Part shown: positions 50,838 to 61,425 of the stretch, piece by piece
How the letters are laid out: each line of letters begins with the position of its first letter
How positions within the stretch are numbered: position 1 is the first letter of the stretch
Assembly (NCBI GenBank): GCA_019828595.1
Contig: JAHQRK010000003.1
Span: 1,860,001 to 1,924,000, forward strand
Source of the DNA: Aphanomyces cochlioides
Lineage: Eukaryota; Oomycota; Saprolegniomycetes; Saprolegniales; Verrucalvaceae
DNA length: 64,000 bases
Direction of reading: 5' to 3'
Notes under the pieces: model-generated
Told to the model about the DNA's origin: nothing
The model's input: the letters and a program-made list of their open reading frames with translations, nothing else
Database searches by the model: none
Position numbers and translations under genes: made by a program

Positions 50838-51045
50838 ATCTTTCTCTCGCTTTTTGTGTTGCCACGTCATATTATCCGGACAACGAGCCTATACTGTCCG
50901 GATAAAAATGTGATTATTCGTACAATCCAATGTTCATGCAATCTATCCGGATGTTTGTGTGTTTTTGCACCGGTTCGTATCCGGATCCGGATAAAGCGTT
51001 TGGGTTTGTTGACGTACTATTTCGGAATTGACGGCGCTCCGAAGG
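50838..51045 (+). promoter_or_regulatory. LCB2 promoter with repeated TATCCGGA elements
   Basis: Within about 130 bp, the motif TATCCGGA or its complement TCCGGATA occurs at about 50873, 50896, 50943, 50978 and 50984, the last two overlapping as a palindromic TATCCGGATCCGGATA. This is the only such cluster seen in the window and lies 60-170 bp upstream of the LCB2 ATG, so it is a likely transcription-factor binding array. Confidence 0.6.
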
Positions 51046-52593
51046 ATGGCGAAGGCCAAGAAACAAGTGGCGTCAACCTCGACGGCGGAAGCTCCAGCTG
51101 AGCCAGTCAAACCGCAACAACAGAAACCACATAAGCAACATGATGTTGAGACGGTTCCTCTGTTTGCAGCTTTCTTGTGCTATTTCAACTATGCGATTCT
51201 CATCACGTTTGGTCGCATCCGCGATTTCTTCGGCTGGTGGAGCGGCTACTCGCGTTACCATATACCAAAGAACCGCAAACAAGGTTGCGCTGATATGTTT
51301 ATTGCTTGGGAAAACTTTTATACGAACCGTGTGTATCACCGCGTCCAAGATGTGTTCAATCGCCCTGTCTCGTCGGCCCCGGGTGCACGCATTGATGTGA
51401 TCAAGCGTGTCTCGAACGATGGCAACAAATCCATGACTTGGACCACCAAGACGCAAAACTGCCTCAACTTGGGCTCGTACAACTATCTGGGTTTTGCCGA
51501 TGACTGGATGGGCACATGCGCTTCGATGGTGCTCCCTGAAGTCGACCGTCATGCTGTGTGCAGCAACTCCCCATCCGCTGAATACGGTACCACGCCTATC
51601 CACGTCGAACTTGAAGCCATCGTGGCTGAATTTGTCGGCAAGGAAGCTGCAATTGTGTACAACATGGGTTACGGCACCAATGCGTCGTCTATTCCTGCAC
51701 TCATGGGCCCTGGCACACTTGTCCTCAGTGATGCTCTCAACCACACTTCAATTGTGAACGGTGTGCGTGCGTCTGGTGCGTCTGTCGCAGTTTTCAAGCA
51801 CAACAGCGCCAAGCACTTGGAAGTCATGTTGCGTTCAAAGATTGCATCTGGACAGCCCCGTACGCATCGTCCTTGGAAGAAGATCTGGGTCGTTGTCGAA
51901 GGCATTTATTCGATGGAAGGCGAAATTTGCAAGTTGCGTGCACTTGTTGACGTTGTCAAGAAGTACAAGGCTTACATTTACGTCGATGAAGCCCATAGCA
52001 TTGGTGCGCTTGGTGCGACAGGTCGTGGCGTGTGTGAGTACACTGGCGTGGACCCAAGTGAAATCGATATTATGATGGGCACGTTCACCAAGTCATTTGG
52101 TGGCATGGGTGGCTATGTCGCTGCGTCCAAGGAAATCATTGATATGCTTCGTCAGACGTCGTCAGGCAACTTTATGGGCAACTCGCTTGCTCCAATTGTT
52201 GCGGCGCAAGTGTTGGCTGCCTTCAAAGTAATTATGGGGCGTGATGGCACGACAATTGGTGCTCAAAAGCTCAAGGCGTTGCGTGAAAACAGCAACTTCC
52301 TGCGTCAGGGTCTCATGGACGCTGGCATGGTGACGCTTGGCGAGTTTGATTCACCTGTCATTCCTGTCATGCTTTACTCAATTTCAAAGATTGCCGAATT
52401 CAGCCGTCAATGTCTAGAGCGCAACATGGCCGTCGTCACGGTTGGTTTTCCCGCTACACCACTCCTCCTTGGTCGCGTCCGTTTTTGCGTCTCTGCAGCG
52501 CATACTCGTGCCGACTTGGAAGAAGCGCTGAAAGGTTTGGCGGAAGTCTCCAAGTTGTGCCATATTCGCTTTCAAAAGCATACGTTTGGATAG
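51046..52593 (+). CDS. SPTLC2: Serine palmitoyltransferase long-chain-base subunit 2
   Basis: A single-exon gene of 515 codons, unlike its intron-rich neighbours; the ATG at 51046 is preferred over an upstream non-AUG frame. After a Lys/Gln-rich leader there is one hydrophobic segment (VPLFAAFLCYFNYAILITFG), then the LCB2-type fold: DVIKRVSNDGNKSMTWTTKTQNCLNLGSYNYLGFA, EYGTTPIHVELEAIVAEFVGKEAAIVYNMGYGTNAS, LSDALNHTSIVNG, VVVEGIYSMEGEIC, VDEAHSIGALGATGRGV and the PLP lysine in GTFTKSFGGMGGYVAASKE. With LCB1 it condenses serine and palmitoyl-CoA at the ER membrane, the first step of sphingolipid synthesis. All catalytic residues seen are intact. It converges on SND1. Confidence 0.97.
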   Translation: MAKAKKQVASTSTAEAPAEPVKPQQQKPHKQHDVETVPLFAAFLCYFNYAILITFGRIRDFFGWWSGYSRYHIPKNRKQGCADMFIAWENFYTNRVYHRVQDVFNRPVSSAPGARIDVIKRVSNDGNKSMTWTTKTQNCLNLGSYNYLGFADDWMGTCASMVLPEVDRHAVCSNSPSAEYGTTPIHVELEAIVAEFVGKEAAIVYNMGYGTNASSIPALMGPGTLVLSDALNHTSIVNGVRASGASVAVFKHNSAKHLEVMLRSKIASGQPRTHRPWKKIWVVVEGIYSMEGEICKLRALVDVVKKYKAYIYVDEAHSIGALGATGRGVCEYTGVDPSEIDIMMGTFTKSFGGMGGYVAASKEIIDMLRQTSSGNFMGNSLAPIVAAQVLAAFKVIMGRDGTTIGAQKLKALRENSNFLRQGLMDAGMVTLGEFDSPVIPVMLYSISKIAEFSRQCLERNMAVVTVGFPATPLLLGRVRFCVSAAHTRADLEEALKGLAEVSKLCHIRFQKHTFG

Positions 52594-52941
52594 ATTTTTG
52601 CATTTTTGCGTATGTTAACATGAGGTTGAAATTACTTCATCTCTATTTTCATTCTATCACACCTTCCTTGCACCACTTGTGTGGGCACGACAGTCGACAA
52701 ACGAGCACAGACATGCTGATGATTGTGAGGAGGGTCTCACATGGAAATCAATATGAGTCTTCAACTGATTGAATGTGAAATTTGCTCAAGGATGAAAAAT
52801 ATACGCGTCAGTCGCTATGCGATGAGAAGCTCCTAAACATGACGAAGAAAGGGTTGAGAGATGATCCGAAGCAGCGTATTTGTAGTTGAGCTCACGGGAA
52901 AAAACACACTTCGAATAGGCGACGCAGACAGGATATTTACA
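52594..52941. other. Intergenic between convergent LCB2 and SND1
   Basis: About 350 bp of 3' flanks. No gene or repeat noticed. Confidence 0.6.
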
Positions 52942-55661
52942 TTATTCGTCGTCGTCGGATTCAACATCGCCGTATTGCCACAAGCACAGTCGGCGTCTCT
53001 TGGCCGCATCTTGAGCATCCAACAACCCGTCGATAACTTTCTTCTGGTAAGGCTGGGCCAATTTGAACGTTTTGCGATCCACACGAGCGACACCGGCTTC
53101 AATCAGAGTTTCACTCACGCTCATGTCATTTAGAAGGAGCGATACTTGATATCTGTTGGTGTCATCGCGACCGTGGACAATTGCAGTTAATGTCTTGCCC
53201 CATGCCACGTCGTTCAACAAATGCGCAGCATCAGGAGCGTATTCGTGGCCATCCATATTCTTCAAGAAGCCGAACACGCATTCTTTGGCTTGGCCAGGCA
53301 ATGACGTCAAAGTTGGGTCAAGCGGCCGCAGGCGTGAAGCAGGCAACACTTCGACATTACCATAATCGATAAATCGCACACGCACAGATTGTGGCGAGAC
53401 AGTTTCGATGCGCGCACGATTCCACAAAGGTCCTTGACCATCGTCAAAGAGCGCAGCACACAACCCACCCTTGCGCAACTCAAAAGCTTTGCCATCAAGG
53501 CCAACCGTTTGTGTGAAGGCACGCATTTGTTCTTCCAGGGTTGCGACGACACGATCGCTGATAGTTTGCACGAAGAAATGGGTCGCGCTCACGATTTCGG
53601 AGAGCCGCACGCATGGCCAAACATCATCAGCTGTCTTACGAACGGGTGCCGCTGCAGCTACCGTCGTTTCTTCAGGCAAGACGTTCTTCCAAACATTCTT
53701 GTGTGCAGCTTTCGCCACGTCTTGTGCCTTAATTAAGTCAGAAGGTGTGGATGTTCGATCGATTGAGAAATCGTCGACACGGCCATATCCTGCCGCGAGT
53801 ACTTGGCATCCAAAGTTGGATTTCACGTCCTTTTGTCCAATGTACATGGGACCAAATGCATTACCGGCGCGGTCCATGTCTTCAATCTCGACCAAGACAT
53901 TGCGTTGCATGACAGCACGTCGTGAGAACCGTCTTGCATCTTCACCATAAGGTTCCGCTTCCTTGGAAGGACGAGCGGGCTGTGGGCACTTGATAGCTGC
54001 GAGCACAAAATTGACAGTGCAGTTTTCCTTGGGAACATACAATTTAAATCGGTTGCCCGCATAAACTTGCTCGACGACAGCTCGAAGGGTCTTTTCGCGT
54101 TGCAAAAAAGGCAAATATTGTTTGGCTTTGTTTCCATCAAAGCACAAATCAGTGATACGAGGCTCAGGTGATGGTTTGCCAGAAAATTGCCCTCGCTTGG
54201 CAGCACGAGCAGCTGCTTCGGCAGCAACTAATGCGTCATAGTAGCCCGACTTTTCTTCATCTTGTTTGTGGCGTACAGCTTCACCCCAGCCCTCCAAGAG
54301 CTGCTGTTCGCCCAAGTTTATACGCGCTTCTTTCTTCTTTTGCTCCAAAAAGATGCTGCCAAAAATAAGTAGTGCGCCGGAGTCGAGTTGGGCGTTAGCG
54401 CGTTCATATTCGATTTCAATCGCCACAACACGGCCAATGCATCGGTTGCGAAGGGCTTCCTTCGCATCTAAAGCATAGGGCGCGTTTGGTTCCCCGCGGC
54501 GTGCATTTCCGAGACGTGGAGCGCGAATGGACGATAGGTATAACCGCATTTCCTCGTTGTTTGGTTTCAACGCAACCACAAGGCAATCGCCCGACACAAC
54601 TTCAACAACGACACCCGTGAGATTGCTCTCAGCAGCTTGAAGCACTGGTGCAACGTAGTTGGTCCAGACGCGAGTTTTGTTGAGCTTGGCTGTCTTCTCT
54701 GCATTGCGCATGTCCGTTCGGATCGCTACGGAGGTGAACTCGGAGCTCCAATCGCTCATCTTGCCAAGACCTTCCTTAAGGAGTTCAATACTAATGTTGT
54801 TGCCAGATGGATGGACAACAGTGCCAAACAAGTTCTACAAATAATGTTTGAGCAAGTGTTTGCATAGGTGATCTTACCCCGAATTTATCGACGCCTTCCA
54901 GCTTGACGTTAACTTTACGATGAAGCAGACGCACTTCGGTAAAATGTTTAGCCTCTTTTGCAAAAGGAGCAGGACCAGTCTGTTCAGAACCCGGTGGAGG
55001 GTTTAGACGTGGGCATTGAACTCCCGACAAAGCAAAAGTGACGACTTGCATTGTGTTGAGAAGAATCACACGCATACTTGCACCATCACGCACCATTTCA
55101 ATGATCGCGGGAATTTGCTGACCCTTGTAACGACCCAGCAACTCGTCGGACGAGAGTCCCGACCAGTTGACTCGCAGATTTGCTTTCGCTGGGTCTTCGC
55201 TGTATATTCCCTTCTTTTCAGATTGCGCCACTTGTTCCAAACGCAGCATTTCTTCAATATCAGGGGATGCACCATCGCGACTTTGCTCCAACGTTTTCAC
55301 TTTGGCAAACCCCTCGCGTGCTACAGTCACGCACACGTTTTCATTGTTGAAGTAGATCGATCCAAAATCGCGGTTGATGGAAGCAACGCGGTATTCAACC
55401 TTGAAGCGAACTTGTTTTCCAATCAACAGATTGCGCAAGAATTCTCGACTCGCAAACGCAAAAGGCTAAAGGAAGATGAGCCGCAAAGACATGCGTTGTA
55501 ATTACCTCGTCGGTTTGTTCAGCGGTTCGCGCCAGTTTGGGTGCTTGTAGCGACGCCAACGTGAGCATAAGCTCTGGGGGAGGTCCGTTCACGGCATTTC
55601 CCATCAAGATGACAGTATCACCGCTGATGACGGCCTTCACAGTTGCATTCCCCGAAGCCAT
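52942..55661 (-). CDS. SND1: Tudor-SN / SND1 (staphylococcal nuclease domain protein)
   Basis: Three minus-strand exons from ATG 55659-55661 give about 880 residues, the usual SND1 length. Exon 1 begins the first SN-like domain (ATVKAVISGDTVILMG). Exon 2 completes it (RNLLIGKQVRFKVEYRVASINRDFGSIYF) and holds the second (IPAIIEMVRDGASMRVILL). The long last exon has SN3 (GVVVEVVSGDCLVVAL), SN4 (LRAVVEQVYAGNRFKLYVP), the Tudor domain (GLCAALFDDGQGPLWNRARIETVSPQSVRVRFIDYGNVEVLPASRLRPLD, with the aromatic cage residues) and the split fifth SN domain. It ends in an acidic DDDE tail. SND1 is a multifunctional RNA-binding/nuclease protein in stress granules, spliceosome assembly and RISC. It converges on LCB2. 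Confidence 0.95.
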
Positions 55662-57950
55662 GTCAATTCCACAGCGCTATATCGAAAATGCGGCAACTCA
55701 AAATCTGCGGTCAAAAACAAGTGCAAGTGTACCGAAAAGTGTCAATAGTTTTAAATACATTTCAAATAAAAATTATGTCAAAATGTTATATTTCAAATAT
55801 ATTTAAAATATCGAATGTAATGCTCTGCTGGCCTTTCTCGATTTGAAGTTGGATGACCTTCGAAAATCATTCTAAACTATTTTTAAATATATGATTGATC
55901 TTGCATCAGTAATACAGAAAAGTTTTAAATAAATTAAAAATAACTTGTCACACAGCAAAGAGGGATCCACAGCGACACACTTCCCACTACAGAATGGAGC
56001 CTCATCTCTGTGGCCCCAATGCGTCAAGTACTACGTGTCTCATCTAGAGATCGGTGCATGAAGAGCATTTTGTCATATGTTATTGGCATGTGGGCGACGC
56101 TTTCCACGACGAACTTGTGCTGATTCCAGGTCGGCTGCTGCATCGGGATGTTTGCTTGTCGATGAATCAAAATGGAAGATCGCCACTGCCGACCATATCA
56201 GGAACAGAAGAGACATCCAAATGCCGCAATAAAATATTTCACATGTAAGATGCCCTCGCTTATGGTGCGATAACCCGAGTAGATAGGATGCAAGACAGCT
56301 TGAATGCCTCAAGACAATCTTTCATCACTTTACTTGCTATCGTGCTCACCTTGATATTCGTCCAAGAAGACTGTCGTCGGATATCAAGCAGCGTTTCATG
56401 ACTTTCAAGATCAAAATGACAAGATAGGGCATTGGTTACCAGAAGCAACCAGTGCCAGAGGCAACCAGAGCTCAATCTTGTCATTCCATCTCGAATGGCA
56501 TGTAAGGCTGCTTGATATCCAGTTGATGACCCAGTAGGACGAAATGCCGATGAACCTTTGAAATGCCCATGCTCAAGGAACTCGTGGAATCGTGTGACCA
56601 CCTCCAAGTACAAGTGGGCAGCCATTACACCATTTATTGATCAATTCGACTGAGTAGGTCCTACAAGAAAACAAAGTACCCACTAGAAAAAAGTCCCAAG
56701 CGAGAGCTGAGGAGCTCCGACAACTACTATACCACGCGAACGAGGTGACATAAAAAGCAATCGAGACAGACAGCAAGTCGTTTCTATTCGGAAGACTTAT
56801 TCGTATCAAAGATACATCGCGAGCAGGTCGACAAGATTATTCCAAGTAGCGCTCGCAGAAGAAGACTTTCATTGTTTGTTTCACATGAAGCATCTAGGTA
56901 TGTTTCGTGTGTATTATGTTCATGCCATGACATTGACTACAAGACAATCTGAGTGAACATACACGTCAGATGGGTAGCATCACTGTCCACAAATGCTGAG
57001 AGGTCGATGAATATCTCAAGACGCTCACAAGCAGCTGGCACTTTGTGTATAACGACCAGGAATCATGCTGCATTGCACAAGAACGGTTTCTTCACCAAGC
57101 TAGGATAATTGCATTTTGTATCCTTCCTTCGCCTGAGTATCTGAGATTCGAGCTCGATTTCATAAATTGTTACCTGGCATTCAATGATCTCAGAAACAGT
57201 TCAAGCATGTATATTCCTTGCTCATGGTTTAGTCATTCATCATAAATCATGAGTCCCAGGCATCATGCGATATTTCTTGTGATTTCATGGGGAAAGGTCA
57301 TATAACAATCTCACAGTTCACAATCGTTAACAATTGTTTATGAATACAATCAAGTCCAAAAGTATGAAGAGTGTGAGTAAAATTGCAGCAGTAGGCATCT
57401 CTTTGATGGCAATTTGCCTATTTTCATGTGGATCGGCAGACTTGCAACTGTGCCTGAATGATGGAGCTTTATTTTGACTCATGGACTTGAATCTCGACAA
57501 AATTATCCCTGTTGATAAGAATAGAGAACTAAATCAGACCTTGCCAATCCATCCTTCTCATTTTGTCGTGAAGAAGAAGCAGGTCCTGCATGTGCGACCA
57601 CCTCTTGCCAAATTATTTTCCCTCGGTTTTATAGGGTAATTTCGCAAGCCTTTCCCCCAGAAGATATATCTGCCTCCAATAAATCTCAGTGAACAATACT
57701 GATTGAGAATTCTTCCAAGAAGTTAGTGATAACAATAAACGTTTCTTCAGTGCAAAACTAATCTCTGCTGCAAACAAGTCGCCGCCCCAGACTCGATGAA
57801 CACATAATGAGCTCTTTCATTTTCTGACGAGTACTCCCTCTGTGAGGTACAATTCAAAATTAAAATTTATATATATTCGTCGCGTGGTGTAGGCCTAACA
57901 CGAATTACACGTCGCCGAGAACCAACTCGTTCAGGTACCAGACTCGGTCA
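55662..57950. other. Gene-poor accessory tract with a foldback palindrome
   Basis: About 2.3 kb with no intact gene. The first part (55700-55960) is very AT-rich. Around 56373-56523 lies a long imperfect palindrome built of coding-like sequence. Small frames elsewhere are not supported. Confidence 0.55.
56373..56523. repeat. Long imperfect palindrome of inverted gene fragment (foldback 1)
   Basis: The left arm reads GGATATCAAGCAGC...AATGACAAGAT and the right arm carries its complement, with arms of about 70 nt around a centre near 56448. On opposite strands both arms encode similar peptides (GYQAAFHDFQDQNDKIG on +, GYQAALHAIRDGMTRL on -). This indicates head-to-head duplication of a coding fragment. 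Confidence 0.75.
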
Positions 57951-57951
57951 G

Positions 57952-58350
57952 ATGCTTGAGCGAGCGAAAAAAGATTTACAAGACGAAAGAGCTCGAGCAC
58001 AGCCCCCAGTGCAAGACTTTTCCCTTCAACACGAGAAGTATGAGACCGAAATTCAATTTCTCGAAGCTCGCCTACACGAGGTACGACCATTGGATACATT
58101 TTATTCATGGAATGGCGTAGGCGCTGGAGGACAAAAACGAGCTCCAGGACGAGCTTCGTGAATGGAAAGTCGCCCTCTCTGAGATTTGTCAAGAGAATTA
58201 CCTCGCGACGAACCTAAGAAAAGGCGTCCTACCACTCACAGAGCTCGTCGTGGAACGCATGTTTGTCCTCCAGCGCCTACTTCGTCCCATCAAAACTGAA
58301 GAAAATGTATCAAATGATCGCACCTCGTGTAGGCGAGCTTCCAGTGATTG
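57952..58350 (+). pseudogene. Coiled-coil gene fragment, left part of an inverted duplication
   Basis: Plus-strand reading gives MLERAKKDLQDERARAQ...EIQFLEARLHE, an intron GTACGACC...GGCGTAG (about 58081-58121), then ALEDKNELQDELREWKVALSEICQE and further to a stop near 58350. The composition is that of a charged coiled coil. From about 58200 onward the sequence is the inverted copy of the first half, so the apparent C-terminus is antisense of the same gene. The fragment is therefore treated as a broken gene copy, although its frame is open. Confidence 0.6.
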
Positions 58351-58390
58351 AATCTCGGCCTCATAGTTCTTGTGTTGAATGAAAAATTCG
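58000..58390. repeat. 390-bp palindrome: inverted gene fragments that both keep an intron (foldback 2)
   Basis: 58210-58390 read on the minus strand parallels 58000-58185 on the plus strand: NYEAEIQSLEARLHE versus KYETEIQFLEARLHE. Each is followed by an intron with matching GT...GTAG ends, then ALEDKHAFHDELCEW versus ALEDKNELQDELREW. The minus-strand copy has in-frame stops after this point and is a pseudogene. The centre is near 58197. Confidence 0.85.
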
Positions 58391-59467
58391 TGGTGTCGAT
58401 ATTTGGTTCAATGGCGCTTGGAGTTGCCGCTCGGTTGGCTCGAAGCGTCCACGGACGAAGGAGGGCTCATGTTCTAATGGCATTTGAGTATCATTCCATG
58501 TGTTCTGTGCGTCTTGTCGTGGACCACAAGTTCTGCGTAGCTGTGACGGATATTACGGTGAGACATAACGACTTGCTTCACAAACTAAGCAGCACATAGA
58601 TAAGTATAGACTCTTGTAATCATACTTGAGATTGTCGTGAATTTTAGGCTCGCTGTTTCTCAACTGTCTTGAGTATATTGCCGTGCTTGTTTGTCAAATT
58701 GAAAGTCCAGTTCAGGGAAGGAATGATCCAATTCTCCACGTAGATCAACTCGTAAGCTTGACAATTTCTTCGTTTTAGCCAAGGAGGTCCAAGGCGGTCG
58801 GTCATTGGTGAGATGATTTCGCACCCGGTCATTTGTCATGGACTTGACTTGGAGGACGTTGTTGACCCATCGATTTTAACTTTCGACGTTTTCATGCTCT
58901 ATAAAATGAATGACGCATGTCACGAGAGAGCGTGTCAAATACTGGAAAACGTCGAAGAGCCCTTTTCACATGATTACAGTGTATCGTCTTGGTTGTTGGT
59001 CATGTCGACAGTCTATACCATGCTATAACATTTTTGGGTTATGCTAGTGAGTTTACCTTGAATGCTGTCGACGCAGTGTGGGGGGATCAGGCTTGGGCAA
59101 TCATCTCATCGAATTCTCGATGAATCGTGCGTAGCTGTGGTGTATCTTGCTCTTCCAACACCTAAGACAACAAGATTGTGAGTCGTCAGGAACATGTTTG
59201 TTGTAGATAATGTCAAGTCGACGAGTGGCGTCGAAGAGATTTCGTCAAACTCGACGGAATGCGAGTGTGCTCGTCAGACGTCGTATCGCTGTCTTGGCTG
59301 CTCGTGGCAGGCCGGTCGATCATCCCCCTGATGGATCGTCATTGTGTGTCCTCGCCATGAAGTGGTGGGTGTACCAAGGTTTGGTCGTCTTGTGCATATT
59401 GTTGTTTCTACAAGAGAGTTGAGGACCGACCGTGCGACGGGATGACCAAACCTAGCCAAGCAGCCTG

Positions 59468-59498
59468 TTCTTCAACTCTGACGGTCAGAGTTGAAGAA
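59468..59498. repeat. Perfect 15-bp palindrome with 1-nt spacer
   Basis: TTCTTCAACTCTGAC, one G, then its exact complement GTCAGAGTTGAAGAA. It could extrude as a hairpin. No gene adjoins it. Confidence 0.9.
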
Positions 59499-59829
59499 TG
59501 CTATGAGAAGTTGGCAATCTGGATCCAGTTTTAACATGGATGGGACAAAATGTCTCTCATGCACACGATTTCAAGACTTCAAGGTCTTCAGTTATTTTTT
59601 TTCAGCCACCTATTTTCTTTTTTACCAAGAATCGACTTGGTTTCCTAATCGATTTGTTCATTTTGAAGTTAAGCATAAATGGAACTAGTGATTGAGACTC
59701 CCAAGACTAGATGACAATACCTGTATACAGCGTGCATGGTAGTGTTTCTTGTGTCTTGCTCATCTGCTATGGCTCGCGCAGTCATCGACATGGCTCTTCA
59801 ACCTGCCAACGTCTCTGCAAGTGGAAGAA

Positions 59830-59890
59830 ATATGGGGATTTTAGCCAATCAGAGAGTCCCGTTTGATTCAAAATCGATTTCAAAACACGG
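59830..59890. repeat. Dispersed repeat, copy 2
   Basis: Carries TAGCCAATCAGAGA followed by CGTTTGATTC, AATCGATT and AAAAC in the same order as the complement of 3608-3672, about 75% similar by eye. Confidence 0.45.
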
Positions 59891-60446
59891 TTGAGCCAGG
59901 ACAACACTGTGCCCAATCACGACGACATCTTAACCTTGGCAATCGTGCAGTGTTTGGAATCGCAAGTCGAGTGGGATTGCAGATGGATTGGCTCGGTAGT
60001 CAAATTCATCCACCTTTATTGGAGGTAGATATTTTAGAGCCCCTTAAATGACCACTCCAGCGACGTCCAAGCCCAATCCATTGGATAAAATAATCTGCCA
60101 ATCATAACGAATTAGTAACAAACATTCAGCCAATCATAATCAAACTGAACAGGCCTCGTCAGAGTGGCGGCACGGCCTTACGGCCTACCTGCCGTCTTTC
60201 CCGATAAGAATAAACATAAAGAGAACCCTTTTTGGTGCATGTTGGGGGCTTCCTCCTCCGAGTCATCCGCCTGCAGAAATTTTTACACTCGACCTCCGCT
60301 TCGCTTCGGTGAGCGCAATTTTCTGGGCGGATGTCTGACGTCGCCCACGTGGTATGATTGCAAGCGTACAAGATCTGCCCAAGTTCCGTTTGTGGAGCGC
60401 TACTTCTACTGCTTTTTAGTTATTTGACAGTACGACAACAATTTAG

Positions 60447-60811
60447 GGCCCGTCTGGATGCCAAATAAAAAATATTGTGAAAATTCGTTATGTGATATTT
60501 TGTATTTTGGTCGAAATAATACAAACCACGTATTATAATATCACGATAATTAAAATTTCGGACTGTCTGGATTCCCACGAAAATAAAATAATCATTGGGA
60601 ATTTGCGTGGATTATACGATAGTATTGGGGAAATATTCTACTGTACTTTGAGTAGAATATTATTTATTGCATATTTGGCCTGTTTTGAAATAAATTATTG
60701 CAATAAAATTTATGGCATCCAGACAGTGCATTTTGCGATAATCAAAATTATGCAATAATTAATCAAAATATTGCGAATTATCTCAATAATAGGTGGCATC
60801 CAGACGGGCCC
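60447..60811. mobile_element. PIF/Harbinger MITE, 365 bp
   Basis: Terminal inverted repeats GGGCCCGTCTGGATGCC (60447) and GGCATCCAGACGGGCCC (ending 60811) are perfect over 17 bp and are flanked by TTA on both sides (60444-60446, 60812-60814), the 3-bp TWA duplication of PIF/Harbinger insertions. The interior is AT-rich with no long frame. The TIR start is shared with the autonomous element that begins at 61426, so this is likely a non-autonomous derivative moved by its transposase. Confidence 0.92.
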
Positions 60812-61425
60812 TTAGACAGAATATTTTATCCAATAAGAATTATATTATGTAGGGTTAGGTCGTCGTTGGGGTGGTCAATTAACGAAGGGACCTTGGATTT
60901 TCGTGAGTTGGAGCTCCTGTAGGTTCGCCTCGACTGTCTTGAGGTTGGCACGGGTGTCATACAGCTACATGTTGACTTCGTCCTTGATGATTACGAGTTG
61001 TACGAGAAGGACGAGCTTGACGTGGAGCTGTATCACACCTGAGCCAACCTCATCACTGTCGAGGCGAAGCTACAGGAGCTACAACTCACGAGAATCCAAG
61101 ACTCTGAAGCGCTTCAAATAGAAAATATCTACTTCCCATAAAGGTGGATGAATTTGGCAACCCAGCCAATCGATGGGTCTATCTAACATGGATATTGGGT
61201 CGCAGGAATTTGAAATGGATCATCTGGAAGGCGACAAGGGTGCCCAGGTCCTTCATAATGGAATAAATATATCCTGAGTTTGAGTGACGTCGGTGACCTC
61301 GAGGACTTTAATTGTTTGAGATTATGAATGATTTTGTAGTGAATGAGGCAGATTTACTCTTCAGAGAATGCAGGGGCTCATTGTATGTTTAACGAGTCGA
61401 AAATTATAAATATTGTGGAGATTAA
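60812..61425. other. Spacer between the MITE and the autonomous element, holding foldback 3
   Basis: About 600 bp with no intact gene; the palindrome of coiled-coil coding fragments at 60892-61100 is the only structure seen. Confidence 0.6.
60892..61100. repeat. 209-bp palindrome of coiled-coil gene fragments (foldback 3)
   Basis: Arms of about 95-100 nt (60892-60993 and about 61004-61100), roughly 85% complementary, with the outermost 43 nt nearly exact. On the plus strand the right arm encodes KDELDVELYHT, a TGA stop, ANLITVEAKLQELQLTRIQ and on to ENIYFP and a stop. On the minus strand the left arm encodes KDEVNM, stop, LYDTRANLKTVEANLQELQLTKIQ. Both are therefore broken copies of one coiled-coil sequence, arranged head to head. 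Confidence 0.85.

Larger units (their letters stand above)
58391..60446. other. Gene-poor accessory tract with short palindromes and a dispersed repeat
   Basis: No intact gene. Seen here: a 15-bp perfect palindrome at 59468-59498, an imperfect inverted repeat around 59375 / 59440 (AAGGTTTGGTC and its complement), and at about 59830-59890 a copy of the CCAATCAGA dispersed repeat. Short frames (59210-59422, 60164-60427) have no recognisable product. Confidence 0.55.

Noticed and set aside
57952..58350. Intact new coiled-coil gene
   Set aside because: The second half is the inverted copy of the first half, so the open frame is a by-product of a palindrome rather than a complete gene.
60164..60427. 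87-codon frame with many aromatic residues
   Set aside because: It has no family signature, no splice partners and lies in repeat-rich DNA; chance frame.
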